A stretch of DNA of 64,000 nt from Malania oleifera (GCF_029873635.1 NC_080428.1:68753601-68817600); one strand, 5' to 3'. Positions 47,026 to 58,640 are shown, counted from the first letter of the stretch. The notes: generated by a model from the letters alone, not told the origin. Numbers and translations are program-made.

Positions 47026-47075
47026 CTGACCCTATAAATAGTGGAAATCTGGGATTTTTATCATTTTTCACCGAG

Positions 47076-47106
<31 letters not shown>

Positions 47107-47789
47107 ACGTCTCCCTCTCCCTTCTCTCTTCATTTTCGGCCCCACCAGTCGCTGGATTGACGATACAAAGCTAGCACGACACTCTTGGTGGAATTCTCTA
47201 CAAGTTTGCCGGAGCAAATCGTCGAGAAAACGAAGTTGGATTTCATCCCAAATTCAGGGTAAGGTCTTTTATTGAGTTTTTGACTTTCTGGCAGTTATAG
47301 GAAATGTTGTAGACTAAGAAATACTAATGTTTTGTTCTGGGACATTGTGTTTTCAGGATGTTGAGTTAGGAATCCTGCAGGTATAGAGCCAGATTTTTAT
47401 GGGGGCTTTTCAAAGTTGAGGTAAGGGAAATATGCTATGCTAGGAATTTTTGGTAATGATACTAGAGATTTTATAGATGCATAACTCCATTTTACTATAC
47501 AAAATTCTCAGAATATGAATTTGAAATAGTATTTGTTTTTGAATATGAGTTTAAATGATTGTGGCCTAAGTGATTTTCATGAGATGAAGCAATTTATATA
47601 ACTTTAATAATATATATATCATACTATACGAAATGCATGGAAGTAGATAGTATGTACAATTTATATGGTTTTTCTCAATATACGAAATTATAGTATATAT
47701 ACAGATGTAAATATATATATTCACAGAGATTATATAGAGAATGTACATGCATTTACAGTTTTATAAGAATAGTTTCTTGAAACAGAGAT

Positions 47790-47807
47790 ACACACACACA
47801 CACACAC

Positions 47808-47872
<65 letters not shown>
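47790..47872. repeat. (AC)n then (TA)n compound microsatellite
   Basis: About 18 bp of CA repeats followed, after a short ATGTA interruption, by 60 bp of TA repeats. Confidence 0.95.
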
Positions 47873-47876
<4 letters not shown>

Positions 47877-48401
47877 TTTTAGTATGCTATGTTTCCTATT
47901 ACCGTAATATACAAACAGAGATACAAAGGTAGCATCAAGATGCTACAGATACAGTATACAGTTTTACAGTATATATATATATAGTACATAAAGATAGCAT
48001 TACGGTAATTTTGGAAACATGATGAAAATAGTAAAAGAGTATATGTGTATATAGTATAAGATCCCTGAGGAAAGATACACAGACATATACAGATTACAGA
48101 GCACGGTACCGTTGCTAGATACAGATAGAGTGCAACCACATATCTCAGATAATATGTGGGTATCGTCAGTCGAGCTCGGAGAGTATGCAGCTCCCTAGTA
48201 CACTGGGTTGAGGGGGCCGGTTTGACGAGGTAGTAGCCAGTCCCGAGCTTAGGAGAGGATGCAGTTTGGCCGGGCTGAGGTAGTATAGTGTATGATGACT
48301 TATCTGGAGGGCCGACCAGACAGAGTCCTGCCTACGGGCAGCACAACCCTGTCATGAGGGGTCAAATCATGACGTACAGAGTCCCAAGGATAAAAGCACA
48401 G

Positions 48402-48431
<30 letters not shown>
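48402..48431. repeat. (TA)n microsatellite
   Basis: Uninterrupted TA run of about 30 bp in the solo LTR. Confidence 0.95.
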
Positions 48432-48434
<3 letters not shown>

Positions 48435-48865
48435 TACAGTTTTACAGTATATGATGAGTATAATATGATGTTACCAATATGAAAAGTAGAAAAACAGACG
48501 ATACAATATGTTTTAAATTGTGAAAAAAAGATATGTTTTACAGATGATTTATTACATTGCAGTTCAATTATTATTTTTAAAAGTATCCTTAACTGAGTTG
48601 CCACACACTTGTGATAGCATATTTCCACTTGCTGAGTGTCGACTCACCCAATTACTCTAACATTTTTCAGGTGAGCCAGTGAGACGAGCAGATCAGACTT
48701 GCGAATAGAGTGTAGCTCAGATCACCCTTGTTAAGTGGTGTATGTTTTTGGATAGATGACACTGGAGGGACATTTTTGTATGGTCTGTATATTCTGGATT
48801 CTGGTATTGTACAGTTTATGTATAAATGGTTTTATGATTTGTGTTTCCGCTGCGTAGGAATGTTT

Positions 48866-48870
<5 letters not shown>

Positions 48871-48924
<54 letters not shown>
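48871..48924. repeat. (AT)n microsatellite
   Basis: Uninterrupted run of about 54 bp close to the 3' end of the solo LTR. Confidence 0.95.
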
Positions 48925-48928
<4 letters not shown>

Positions 48929-48957
48929 GATAAGAATTTTGAGGTCGTTACAGCTCC

Positions 48958-49880
48958 AGAGTGGTTGTTCGGGATTTGTGGCTTTTGTGAAGGAAATGTT
49001 AGAAAATGAATTGAAGCTTATCAATACACCTATGGTGAAAGAATTTACGGATGTGTTCCCAGATGAATTACCAGGTCTACCACTTGATCGTGAAGTAGAT
49101 TTCCCTATTGATCTACTTCCAGGTACAGCGCCGATCTCTAAAGTACCGTACCGAATGGCACTAGCAGAGTTAACAGAACTGAAAGATCAGTTGTAGGATT
49201 TGCTTGATAAGGGCTTCATACGACCTAGTGTATCTCTGTGGGGAGCTCCAGTGTTGTTTGTGAAAGAGAAGGCCGGGTCTATGAAGATGTGTATAGATTA
49301 CAGGGAGATTAACAAAGTGACAATCAAGAACAAGTATCCTCTACTCCGTATCGATGATTTGTTCGATCAGCTCCTGGGTACACAGGTATATTCTAAAATC
49401 GACCACAGGTCAGGCTACCATCAGGTAAAGGTGAGAGCAGAAGATGTATCGAAGACCGCTTTTAGGACCATATATGGGCATTATGAGTTCCTCCTTATGC
49501 CATTTGTCCTGACGAATGCTCCTGCGATATTTATGGATTTAATGAATAAGATCTTTCATCCATATTTAGATTAGTTTGTGGTTGTTTTTATTGATGATGT
49601 ACTGGTTTATTCGAGGAGCTATAAGGAGCACGAGATACATTTGAGGCAAGTTTTGCAGATGTTCAGGGGGAAGAAGTTGTATGCAAAATTCAGTAAATGT
49701 GACTTCTGGCTCGGAAAAGTTGTGTTTTAGGGGTATGTTATTTCAGGAGACAGAATTTCTGTAGATCCTAGTAAAATTGAAGCGGTAATGAATTGGGCTA
49801 GACCGAGGAACATACAGGAGATCAGGAGTTTCTTGGGGTTAGCCGGATATTACCGTCGTTTCGTCGAGGGGTTCTCAGCT
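48958..49880 (+). pseudogene. Chromovirus reverse transcriptase
   Basis: 'VKEFTDVFPDELPGLP' linker, '[20 protein letters not shown]', '[20 protein letters not shown]', '[15 protein letters not shown]' and '[12 protein letters not shown]' with catalytic IDD at 49590-49598. In the first block the catalytic Asp of the usual 'KIDLRSGYHQ' is kept. TAG stops at 49194 (before DLLDKGF), 49572 (before FVVVFIDD) and about 49727. Reverse transcriptase would copy element RNA to DNA. The frame holds to about 49880, where small indels begin. Confidence 0.88.
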
Positions 49881-50680
49881 TTACAGGGCGTCTGACATGA
49901 CTGATTAGAAAGAATACCATATTTGAATAGGACGACAGCTATGAGCAGAGTTTTCAGGAACTGAAGCAGAGGTTAGTCACAGCGCCTGTATTGATCATCC
50001 CGTATGGGGGTGAGGGTTATACTATCTATAGTGATGCATCCTTGAAGAACCTTGGCTGTGTACTGATACAACAAGACAGGGTGGTGGCATATGCGTCCAG
50101 ATAGTTGAAAGAATACGAAAAGAACTACCCTACCCATGATATTGAATTGGCTGCAGTGGTACACGCATTGAAAATTTGGAGGCATTATCTGTACGGTGAG
50201 CAATGCTAGATTTTCTCCGACCACAAGAACTTAAAGTATTTCTTCACCCAGAAGGAATTGAATATGAGACAGAGAAGGTGGTTAGAGTTAATTAAATATT
50301 TTGATTGTACTATCAGTTACCACCCAGGGAAAGCAAACGTGGTAGCTGACACACTGAGCAAGAAATCTGGAGAATCAGCATTGGGAGCTATGGAGATCCA
50401 GCGTCCGATCATGATGGATCTAAAGAGACTCGACATTGAATTGATTGAGAGTAATACTCCAATATGTATCGTTAGTTTAGTGGTGCAACCTACGCTGCAA
50501 GAAAGAATTAGAGCTGCTCAGAAGGAAGATCCAGAATTAGCAGAGGTGTGGATAGAGTGCAGAGTGGTCAGGGGGAGAAATTCTACATTTCAAATGACGG
50601 AGCCTTGCGGTTCCGCTCTAGACTGTGTGTTCTTGCTAATGTTGACATTTGGAGGACTATTTTAGAGGAGGCTCACAGAT
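49881..50680 (+). pseudogene. Chromovirus RNase H and connection region
   Basis: 49886-49930 has frame-shifting indels (remnants of 'LTRLTRKN' and 'FEWDD'). Then 'ELKQRLVTAPVLIIPYGGEG', 'YTIYSDASLKNLGCVLIQQ' with RNase H Asp, a TAG at 50102 (before [12 protein letters not shown]), '[18 protein letters not shown]' with Glu, '[11 protein letters not shown]', and '[17 protein letters not shown]' with the last Asp. RNase H would remove RNA from the hybrid. Catalytic acidic residues are retained despite the stops. Confidence 0.85.
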
Positions 50681-51480
50681 CCTTATATGTAGTTCATCCC
50701 GATAGTACGAAAATGTACAGGGGTCTGCTAGAATTTTACCGGTGGAATGGTATAAAGAGAGATATTACCGAGTATGTAGCCCAGTGCTTGACGTGCCAGT
50801 AGGTAAAAGTTGAGCACCAAAGGCCAGTAGGTTAGTTGCAGCCATTATTTATCCTAGAGTGGAAGTGGGATCATATATCTATGGACTTCGTTTCAGGGCT
50901 GCCGTCGACATCCTATGGCCAGAATGCGATTTGGGTGATAGTAGACCGGTTGACTAAGTCCGCCCATTTTCTCCCTATCAAGATCAGCTATTCCCTCAGC
51001 CATTTAGCGGAGATTTACATTCAGGAGATAGTTCGTTCTCATGGGGTGCCTGTATCTATTGTGTCAGATCGAGACCCGCGATTCACGTCACGATTTTGGA
51101 GGAGCTTGCAGGAGGCTCTGGGGTCTCAGTTATTGTTTAGCATAACATTCCATCCTCAGTCAGATGGACAGACTGAGAGGACGATACAGATACTCGAAGA
51201 TATGCTCCATGCATGTGTATTAGATTTTGGGGGTAGCTGGATTCAGTTCATGCCGCTGGTAGAATTCGCGTATAATAATAGTTATCAGTCCAGTATTAGC
51301 ATGACACCATTTGAATCACTGTACGGTAGGAGATGTCGATCTCCTTTGTATTGGGATGAGATGGGTGAGCGGAGAGTTGTGAGTCCAGAGATGGTGCAAC
51401 AGGCATATGATAAGGTTCGACTTATCAGGGAAAGAATCAGTGCAGCTCAGAGCCAATAGAAAAGTTATGTCGATAATCGC
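50681..51480 (+). pseudogene. Chromovirus integrase
   Basis: An HHCC zinc finger at about 50672-50805 (H..H in 'HRSLYVVHPDST', C..C in 'AQCLTCQ'), then TAG at 50801. Core: 'WDHISMDFVSGLPSTSYGQN' (first Asp), 'IVSDRDPRFTSRFW' (second Asp) and 'HPQSDGQTERTIQILEDML' (Glu). The D,D,E triad is intact over a clean frame 50836-51459. Integrase would insert element cDNA and leave the 5-bp duplications seen here. TAG at 51457 (AQSQ-stop-KSYVDN) ends the frame. Confidence 0.9.
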
Positions 51481-51915
51481 CGCAGGAATTTGGAATTCGA
51501 TGCTGGTGATCATGTGTTTCTGAAGATAGTTCCATTGAAAGGAATTATGAGGTTTGGTAGGAAGGGTAAAATTAGCCCTAGGTTTATCGGTCCATTTGAG
51601 ATTTTAGAGAAAGTGGGGCCGGTGGCCTATAGGCTAGCTTTGCCACCTACATTATTTAGGATGCACGACGTATTCCACGTATCTATGTTGAGGAAATACG
51701 TCCCAGACCCTTCTCATATTATCAGCTATGGTGAATTAGAGCTTAGTGATTCATTAGTATATGAGGAGGTACCAATGTAGATTCTGGACCGAAAGGTAGA
51801 ACTACGTAATAAGAAGATTCCTCTAGTAAAAGTTCTATGGAGGAATCACGCAGTAGAAGTGGCTTCTTGGGAACTCAAGGAACAGATCAGACAGAAATAT
51901 CCGCAATTATTCTAA
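51481..51915 (+). pseudogene. Integrase C-terminal (GPY/F-like) region and chromodomain
   Basis: 'FDAGDHVFLKI', 'GKISPRFIGPFEILEKVGPVA' and 'HDVFHVSMLRKYVPDPSHII' form the usual C-terminal module. TAG at 51778, then 'LVKVLWRNHAVEVASWELKE' and 'YPQLF' to TAA at 51913-51915. The last part fits a chromodomain-type tail, which in chromoviruses is thought to direct insertion to heterochromatin. The minus-strand copy keeps the same tail (57559-57660). Confidence 0.8.
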
Positions 51916-52173
51916 GAAGTCCATATGTGATTAAGAAATGTAAGTAAATATGTAATGTTACTTTTGCAGGTACATGTAATATTCTAGTAGTAAGAGGTAT
52001 TTTAGTTTTGGGGGAAATTTTCTATTGGTATATGTAATCTCCCAAGACTTGAAATGTAACCATGGTATTCCTCCCCCATAAGTGAGGCCAAGTAATAAAA
52101 TAAGTAGACCATTTTGCCTTTATGGGATGATAGAAGGAAGTACAGATAGTAAATTTCGAGGACAAAATTTTAT
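51916..52173 (+). other. 3' untranslated region of the chromovirus
   Basis: Short noncoding region between the chromodomain stop and the polypurine tract; nothing further recognised. Confidence 0.6.
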
Positions 52174-52186
52174 AAGGAGGGGAGAA
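52174..52186 (+). promoter_or_regulatory. Polypurine tract
   Basis: 'aaggaggggagaa' ends directly at the 3' LTR's TG (52187). The minus-strand copy has a matching 'aaagaggggagaa'. Confidence 0.85.
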
Positions 52187-54097
52187 TGTGACGACCCCAA
52201 ATAATAATAATGTAATTTAAATAAAAAGGAACGAAAATTATCAGGGTCTCGTCAATGAACACAGGGTATTCGTTGACGAGGGTATAAGAGGACCTCGTCG
52301 ACGAAGACAAGATTCGTCGACGAGAAGATACCGAGAGAGGGTTTTGGGGAAAACTGGAATTCGTCGAGGAAGGTGCAGGTTCGTCGACAAACTTTCTACA
52401 GGACTCGTCGACGAGGTGACGTGTCTTGTCGACGAATCCAGTCCTATAAATACCAAAAACCCAGATTTAAACCTCAAAATTAAGGAAAATTTCACTCTCT
52501 CTCTCCACCTTCGGTTTCTCTCTCTTCTCTCTTCGATTCTGGCTCCATCGCTTGCCGGATTGACGATCTGAGGCCACCACGATGCTCCTGGAGAAGTTAT
52601 CTACATATTTACCGGAGCGGATCATCGGTGGAACTCCATTGAAATTCATCCCTGAGTTGAGGTAAGACTTTTTATGCCGAATTTGGTCTTACCATAGTTG
52701 TAGGAAATGATATTTACGAAGAAATACTGATGTTTAATTATTGGGATTGTCGTTTTTAGGGCATTGATCAGGAAACTCGACGGGTGTTAGACCAAGATTT
52801 TTAGAAGCTTTCTTAGTAGCCAGGTAAGGGAATAAACTAAAACAGTTATTTTTCACGCAAATTACTATTATTTATGAGCAAATTGATTTTCTGAAAAATA
52901 TTTACGATATTTGAATATTTTGGAATAAATGCATATTTGGGAAAATACTGCTGTTGTACAGGAATTATAATTTTAGAATAAAATGTATGATTTACCCAGT
53001 TTTGTGTGGCATGAATGTTATTTTTCATGTAAAGTATTATGATATGGAAGATTTTATGAGTAAAGCATGTTTTCAGGTATTATGAAAAGATATAGTATGT
53101 TATGATGATTTTGACAAATATATGATAATTGATTTATTTTCAGAACGTATATACCTGAAATGATTACGGCGCGAGGCCGTGTATATATGAAATGATTTCG
53201 GTGTAAGGCCGTATATACCTGAAATGATTTCGGCGCGAGGCCGTGTATATATGAAATGATTTCGGCACAAGGCTGTATTTATGAAATGATTTCGGCACGA
53301 GACCGTATTTATGAAATTATGAAAGATGCTATATTATCATGTATTATATGTTATCAAAACCCGGATGTTAGTTTAGTTCAGTTCAGGAGCACAATATCGT
53401 AACTATATAGATCAGATATCTATGTTCAGACTTGTGCTAACCACCCAGTGGTCGGCCAGCCATTGTCGAGTCCTGCCTTCAGGCTGCACAACCCGTCATG
53501 GGGGGTAATATATGACATCAACTAGCTATTCATCCTAGGTATGTTTTTAGTATTATCAGATATAATAGACGATTTATGAATGATATGAGTTACTAGAAAA
53601 ATATGAAAGTATATGATGATTCAGTATGTTATGACGAATGTTTACAGATATATGAAATGTATTGTATATATATAACTGCATTATATATTCATGTTGCCAT
53701 ACAGCTGCATTTAGTTTATTTTCCCTTACTAAGATGTGTCTCACCCCCGAACTTAATTAATTTTTCAGGAGACCCTAAAAGACCGGCGGGTCGTGGCCGC
53801 CATTGAGTGAGTTGAGCTTCCCTGCTAGAAGGGTAAGCTTTGATCTAGGATCAAGAAATTTTTGTTGTAAAATCCTAAGGTCTATTTTGATGTTTTGGAG
53901 ATTGTATTCAAATACTGTATTTTGGGAATGTAGTAGACTCTGGTATTATGTAATTAGTGGTTTGATAGATGTAAATTATTTTTATTGCTGCTTAGGTTTT
54001 CGCTGTTTTATGTCAGGCTATCCCCGCTACCCACGGGTTCGGATTGATGTTATTATTATTTATGTTTATTATGTGATAAGTTAAGTAGGCCGTCACA
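52187..54097 (+). mobile_element. 3' LTR of the chromovirus (1911 bp)
   Basis: TGTGACGACCCC to GGCCGTCACA. Dyads at 52245-52440, TATAAATA at about 52444, a ~30-bp tandem array at 53150-53320. The conserved palindrome is degraded here (ACAATATCGT, 53391-53400), and ~120 bp present in the 5' LTR is deleted at about 53447. Confidence 0.92.
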
Positions 54098-54102
54098 TCT
54101 AT

Positions 54103-54591
54103 TTAGTGTAAGAAGCATATTTCCGTATACACAAAATTATATTATTTGTTGTATTCTAGGCGTGGGCTTGAAGAGGGAGACTATCCCTGGTAAATAGTCC
54201 CGGATTGGCTTAGACCCGGTTAGGAAAGCTAGGTACACCATCCTGGTAAGGTGTAGGTTGAGGTCAGCCCCGCTAATTGACCTAGTTGTAACCGGTGTTG
54301 CTCCACCCATTAAGTAAGTATTAGTGGAATCCTTGGGCTTGCGAGTTAGAGGGCGGGACATAGGCAGTATTGGCCGAACCCCGATAACATATCTAGTGTT
54401 GATTTTTTTTTTTTAGCAATTTACGTTCTACACCTGTATGTTTATGTTTATTATTTGAATATTTGTTTGGGATTGTGAATACATAAAAATACCCAAGGTT
54501 GGTGAAATACTGCCTACTGGATTAGCTAAACTTAGGAAGAATTTTTAAATTTCTAATTCACCTCCCTCTTGGGAATACACCAAAGTCAACA
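54103..54591 (+). mobile_element. Copia-type solo LTR, right part
   Basis: Continues 41574-42832 after the chromovirus and is collinear with 12460-12919: 'agtgtaagaa', 'ttggccgaaccccgataaca', 'aattcacctccctcttgg', end GTCAACA. It is followed by the outer duplication CCATA (54592-54596). Confidence 0.82.
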
Positions 54592-54596
54592 CCATA

Positions 54597-54656
54597 TCCA
54601 TCCATCAAGGTTATCACTGAAACATACCACCAATCATTATGTGGTATTGGCATATG
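54597..54656 (-). mobile_element. Continuation of the interrupted gypsy LTR (from 41568)
   Basis: Collinear with 55895-55955 ('atcactg..acataccagcaatcat', 'ggtattg.cat'). Similarity stops at about 54656, where primer-site sequence follows. Confidence 0.65.
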
Positions 54657-54671
54657 CAATCATCAAGGTTA

Positions 54672-54683
54672 TCTCTGATACCA
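54672..54683 (-). promoter_or_regulatory. Primer-binding site next to the LTR at 54687
   Basis: TGGTATCAGAGA on the minus strand, three bases from the LTR end. It shows that this LTR was once a 5' LTR for an element extending left, although only about 20 bp of that element remain. Confidence 0.75.
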
Positions 54684-54686
54684 AAC

Positions 54687-57328
54687 TGTGACGCCTCGAT
54701 TTTTCATACCTTTTTTTCAAATATAAAAAATACATACATCGCATATTGGCCACGTTAACCATTGATACCATAATACATAACTCGACTCGAAAGTGGGTAC
54801 CGGGTATACAATCATACTCATACACAACCTTAACAATGGAAGTCATTTCAAATATATATACATACATACCACAGCAAATACACATACCAAAGTACAACCA
54901 TTCATAAATACAAGTCAACCTTAGAACTCTAGGGGAATCAAACCTCCCTAGTACAAAATACTCAACCTGACTACTCAGGGTATCTGCTCCCCTCTACCTC
55001 GGAGCTCTATCACCGGGTCTATCTCAGTTTCCTGAAATATTTAAATGATTGGGTGAGACACATCTCAGTAAGACAGAATAAATTATATATAGTGTGTGGC
55101 AATATGAGATTCATTATATAATAACACATGCTCGTTCTAATAATAATATCTTTTGAGAAAATATACAAATTCCATAATCATAATCATATAGATATACAAC
55201 ACAAGCTTTCATAAGTTTTTTCTTCTATTTCCAAAATCATTCATTCGTTTCCCAAGTTTACCGGTGAAGTTCCTAAGAATACGGAAGCTTACCCGCCTAT
55301 ACAAGCAGCTTCCTTCTACCCTGATATCATTTGCAGTCTAGCGCGATTAACTCAGTTCAACTACAACTGATACTTATTAGAGCACTCACCTTACTCAATA
55401 AAACCTCAGGCGATGTGTTTTACTTCACTTAAATTATTTATTAACTCACACTATTTCATTTCTTATTTTCATTCTCGTTCCCATTCTTATTTCATTTCTA
55501 TTATCATTTCATTTCCATTTCCATTTCTTTTTTGTTTCCCATTTCCATATCAAGCTCATGAGTGTCACCATAACCGATACATCTGTGTCTGTACTCATGG
55601 CTGCCCTGAGGATATCCCTCCACCTCATGCTTTCCCCCATGAATAGGGTTGTGCAACCCGAAGGCTGGAGCTAACCGCTGTTGGCCGACCAAGTTAGGTC
55701 AAATATCATCACATATCTCATATCTATAGTACGATTGGCCAGAAAAAAGCCCTGATCCAGACTTAAGGGGCATAACAACTCTACTATACAGTTCAATCGA
55801 CTGTCACGGCAAACGATCCACGAGTCCGTGTGGTTGCACTAACATCATTAGCAACGGTACCGTGCTCTTAATATCACAACCCATCATTAGGGTTTGCATA
55901 TCTATCTATCAGGGTTATCACTGCCACATACCAGCAATCATTATATGGTATTGACATTTCATCAATCACATGTCTGTATTCCCTTTTCGGAATTTCACAT
56001 TTCATTTCTCACAATTTAATATTCATATTCCAGAAGTAATGGAGCAATATTCACATTTCACATATTCACATTTCCCATTATCATATTTCTCATATTCACA
56101 TATCTAATTTTCATATTACAGAATATCATTGCAATATTTTCATTTCACATATTCATATTTCTCATAATCATATTTCTTATATTCACATTTCTCATTTTCA
56201 TATTGTAGAAATACCATTGCAATATTTTCATTTCACATATTCAGTATTCTCAACTCATTTCATCAGTTCAAAATTCATTTCATCTCATAATAACATATAC
56301 ATACTTCATTTCACGTAATTCAATATTTCTCAATACACATTCCTATATTTCATATTTTATCCTTTCTCAGAAAATACATTTTCAAGTGTGTTCCACTTTC
56401 ATCATTTTCCCATATTTCAATTCTCATATCTAAACACATTTCAGTATCACATATTTCACAAGGTAAATCATTTAACCCAACTTAACATTTCTCAATATAA
56501 ATCATATGCCACACAGATTTCGTCTGATATTTATATCATAATAAATTTTAAAAAAAAAAAATACCATACACCATTTTTACATATTTCTCAACCTATAATT
56601 TGCATAAAAATACTGCTATAATTTATTCCCCTTACCTGACTTACTGAGAGGTCCACTAACACCCAAATTTTGACGCTCCTCAGCGTTCTCAACTCAAAAG
56701 CCTAAAAATCACATTTTTACCAAATCAATCAACTCATTTCCTACAATAATTTATGTACAATACTACCTACATTTTAAATACTCCAAACAACCTGTAGTAC
56801 CTTTAAATCTCTTAGTTACCCTGATTTTGAGATGATGCCTCAGAACTCCAAACTGGAAATCTACTCCTCCTATGTTGCAGAGAATCTTCCCAAGAACCTC
56901 GTGGTAGTTCCCAATCGTCAATCTGAGCTTTAACGAAGCTTGAAATGAAGAGAGAAGGGGAGGGGACCGGGGTTCTAGAAAGAGAAAGTGAGTGAGTGTG
57001 AGAGAGAGAGAGAAAGGACGGCGCTAAAATGAGGGTTTCCACACTTTATAGCCCGGGATTTGTCGACGAACTCAAGTGGTTCGTCGACGAATACATGAAG
57101 GCACTTCGTCAACGAGGGGTCTATTTCATTGATGAACCTAAAATTCCCAAAACTCTCTTGATAATCTCTCGTTGACGAGACAAGTGTATCTCATCGCCGA
57201 AATCTATGGGACATTCGTCGACAAAGACCCTGTGTTCGTCGACAAAACCCTGTTTTCTCTCCCTTTTAAAAATTCCCTTTTTACTTCTTTTCATTTCTTT
57301 TATTAATTTAATTTTTTGGGTCTCAACA
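54687..57328 (-). mobile_element. 3' LTR of the minus-strand chromovirus (2642 bp)
   Basis: The plus strand reads TGTGACGCCTC to GGTCTCAACA, so on the minus strand it starts TGTTGAGACCC after a polypurine tract. CGTCGACG dyads lie at 57059-57245 and ACGGTACCGT at 55854-55863. CA/TC-rich repeats of about 86 bp at 56000-56260. It serves as 3' LTR for the coding region to its right but also has a primer site on its left, so it is a shared or recombined LTR. Confidence 0.82.
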
Positions 57329-57343
57329 TTCTCCCCTCTTTGT
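57329..57343 (-). promoter_or_regulatory. Polypurine tract of the minus-strand chromovirus
   Basis: 'acaaagaggggagaa' on the minus strand directly before TGTTGAGACCC. Confidence 0.8.
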
Positions 57344-57558
57344 AAAATTTCATTTTCGAAATTTGCCATTCACCACATTTCCATTCTTAAAGAAAAACAC
57401 CACCATTTATTAATCACCCTCAGTTATGGCGAAGGAATACCGTGGTTACATAAGGGTTCTGGGAGATTACAACCATTGAAAGAAAATTCTCCCCAAAACC
57501 ATTCTTATCAAAACCAAAACTCTAACTATCCCACACTATACAAATCAAAACACATACC

Positions 57559-58640
57559 TTAACCCTGTTTCCCACCAAACACCTGTGGGTATCTTTGGTG
57601 CATCTGCTCTTCTAATTCCCAAGAAGTTTCATCTACTGCCTGGTTGGGCCATAGAACTTTTACCAATGGTATGCTTTTCGTACGTAGTTTTTGTTCTTTC
57701 TAGTCTAGAATCTGCATTGGCGCTTCTTTATATGACAAATCATCATTGAGCTCCAGTTCCTCATATCTGATCATATGGGAGGGATTTGGGACGTATCTCC
57801 TCAACATGGAAACATAAAGTACGTCGTGAATTCTCGACAAAGCTGGTGGTAAAACCAATCTGTAGGCAACTGGACCCACTCTTTTAAGAATCTGGAATGG
57901 TTCAATATACCTAGGATTCAATTTACCCTTCCTCCCAAATTTCATAACTCCTTTTAACGGTGCCAGCCATAGAAACACATGATCTCCAACGTTAAATTCT
58001 AATTCTCATCGGTGAGTATCCGCATAACTCTTCTGCCGACTCTGCGCTGTTCTGATCCAGTCCCTGATAATTCTGACTTTATCCCGAGTCTGCTATATCA
58101 GCTCTGGCCTTAATATCTGTCTCTCCCCAATCTCATCCTAATACAATGGAGATCGGTATTTCCTGCCATACAATGCCTTAAATGGTACCATCCCAATGCT
58201 GGCCTAATAGCTGTTATTATGTGCAAACTCGACTAATGGTATAAACCGTAACCAGTTGCCTCCAAAGTCCAGCACACATGCACCTAGCATATCCTCCAAT
58301 ATCTGTATAGTTCTCTCAATCTACTTGTCTGTCTGAGGATGAAATGCGATGCTAAACGATAACTGAGAACCCATGGCCTTTTGCAAACTCCTCCAGAAAC
58401 GGGATGTAAATCGTGGGTCTTGATCTGAAACTATGGACACTTGCACACCATGCATTCTCACTATCTCATGAATATATAACTCTGTCAATCGGTTTCAAGA
58501 GGTGTTAACTCTGATAGGCAGAAAAATGGCAGTCTTTGTAAGTCGATCTACTACTACCCAAATGACGTCCTGTCCATGTGGTGCCGCCAATAACCCAGTG
58601 GCAAAATCTATCTTTATATGCTCCCACTTCCACTCAAGAA
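57559..58640 (-). pseudogene. Chromovirus integrase core, C-terminal module and chromodomain (minus copy)
   Basis: From 58640 downward: 'LEWKWEHIKIDFATGL' (first Asp), 'WVVVDRLTKTAIFLPI', 'IVSDQDPRFTSRFWRSLQ' (second Asp), 'FHPQTDK' then TAG then 'IERTIQILEDML' (Glu). Next 'FNVGDHVFLWLAPLKGV', 'KLNPRYIEPFQILKRV', 'HDVLYVSMLRRYVPNP', and a chromodomain-like tail 'LVKVLWPNQAVDETSWELEE' ending at a stop at 57559-57561. Several stops are TAG at Gln or Trp positions of the family. The N-terminal zinc finger lies on the far side of the solo LTR (60859 on). Not functional. Confidence 0.85.

Larger units (their letters stand above)
46683..48952 (+). mobile_element. Gypsy solo LTR inside the chromovirus (level 4), TSD GCTCC
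   Basis: 2270 bp from TATAGTGACCC (TG decayed to TA) to GGTCGTTACA, flanked by exact GCTCC at 46678-46682 and 48953-48957. Removing it with one GCTCC restores a continuous frame across the junction (RRLL then QSGCSGFVAF). Same family as 30356-32542. U3 dyads at 46770-47025, TATAAATA at about 47034, ACGGTACCGT at 48103-48112, three (TA)n microsatellites. Confidence 0.93.
42833..54097 (+). mobile_element. Full-length Tekay/Del-like chromovirus (Ty3/gypsy), TSD TCTAT
   Basis: 11,265 bp: 5' LTR 42833-44859, primer site 44863-44874, gag, protease, reverse transcriptase, RNase H, integrase and chromodomain (45176-51915), polypurine tract (to 52186), 3' LTR 52187-54097. The target duplication TCTAT (42828-42832 and 54098-54102) is exact. 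The unoccupied related site at 12450-12475 reads straight through ('catatctgtttagtgtaaga'). About 25-30 differences, mostly transitions, separate the first ~265 bp of the two LTRs, so the insertion is not recent. A 2270-bp solo LTR splits the coding region at 46683-48952. The lineage is inferred from the integrase text, the C-terminal chromodomain and the long LTRs. Confidence 0.92.

Noticed and set aside
48731..49024. Open frames of Tyr-Ile repeats across (TA)n runs (also 47741-47932, 10191-10323, 60440-60646)
   Set aside because: Translations of TA microsatellites.
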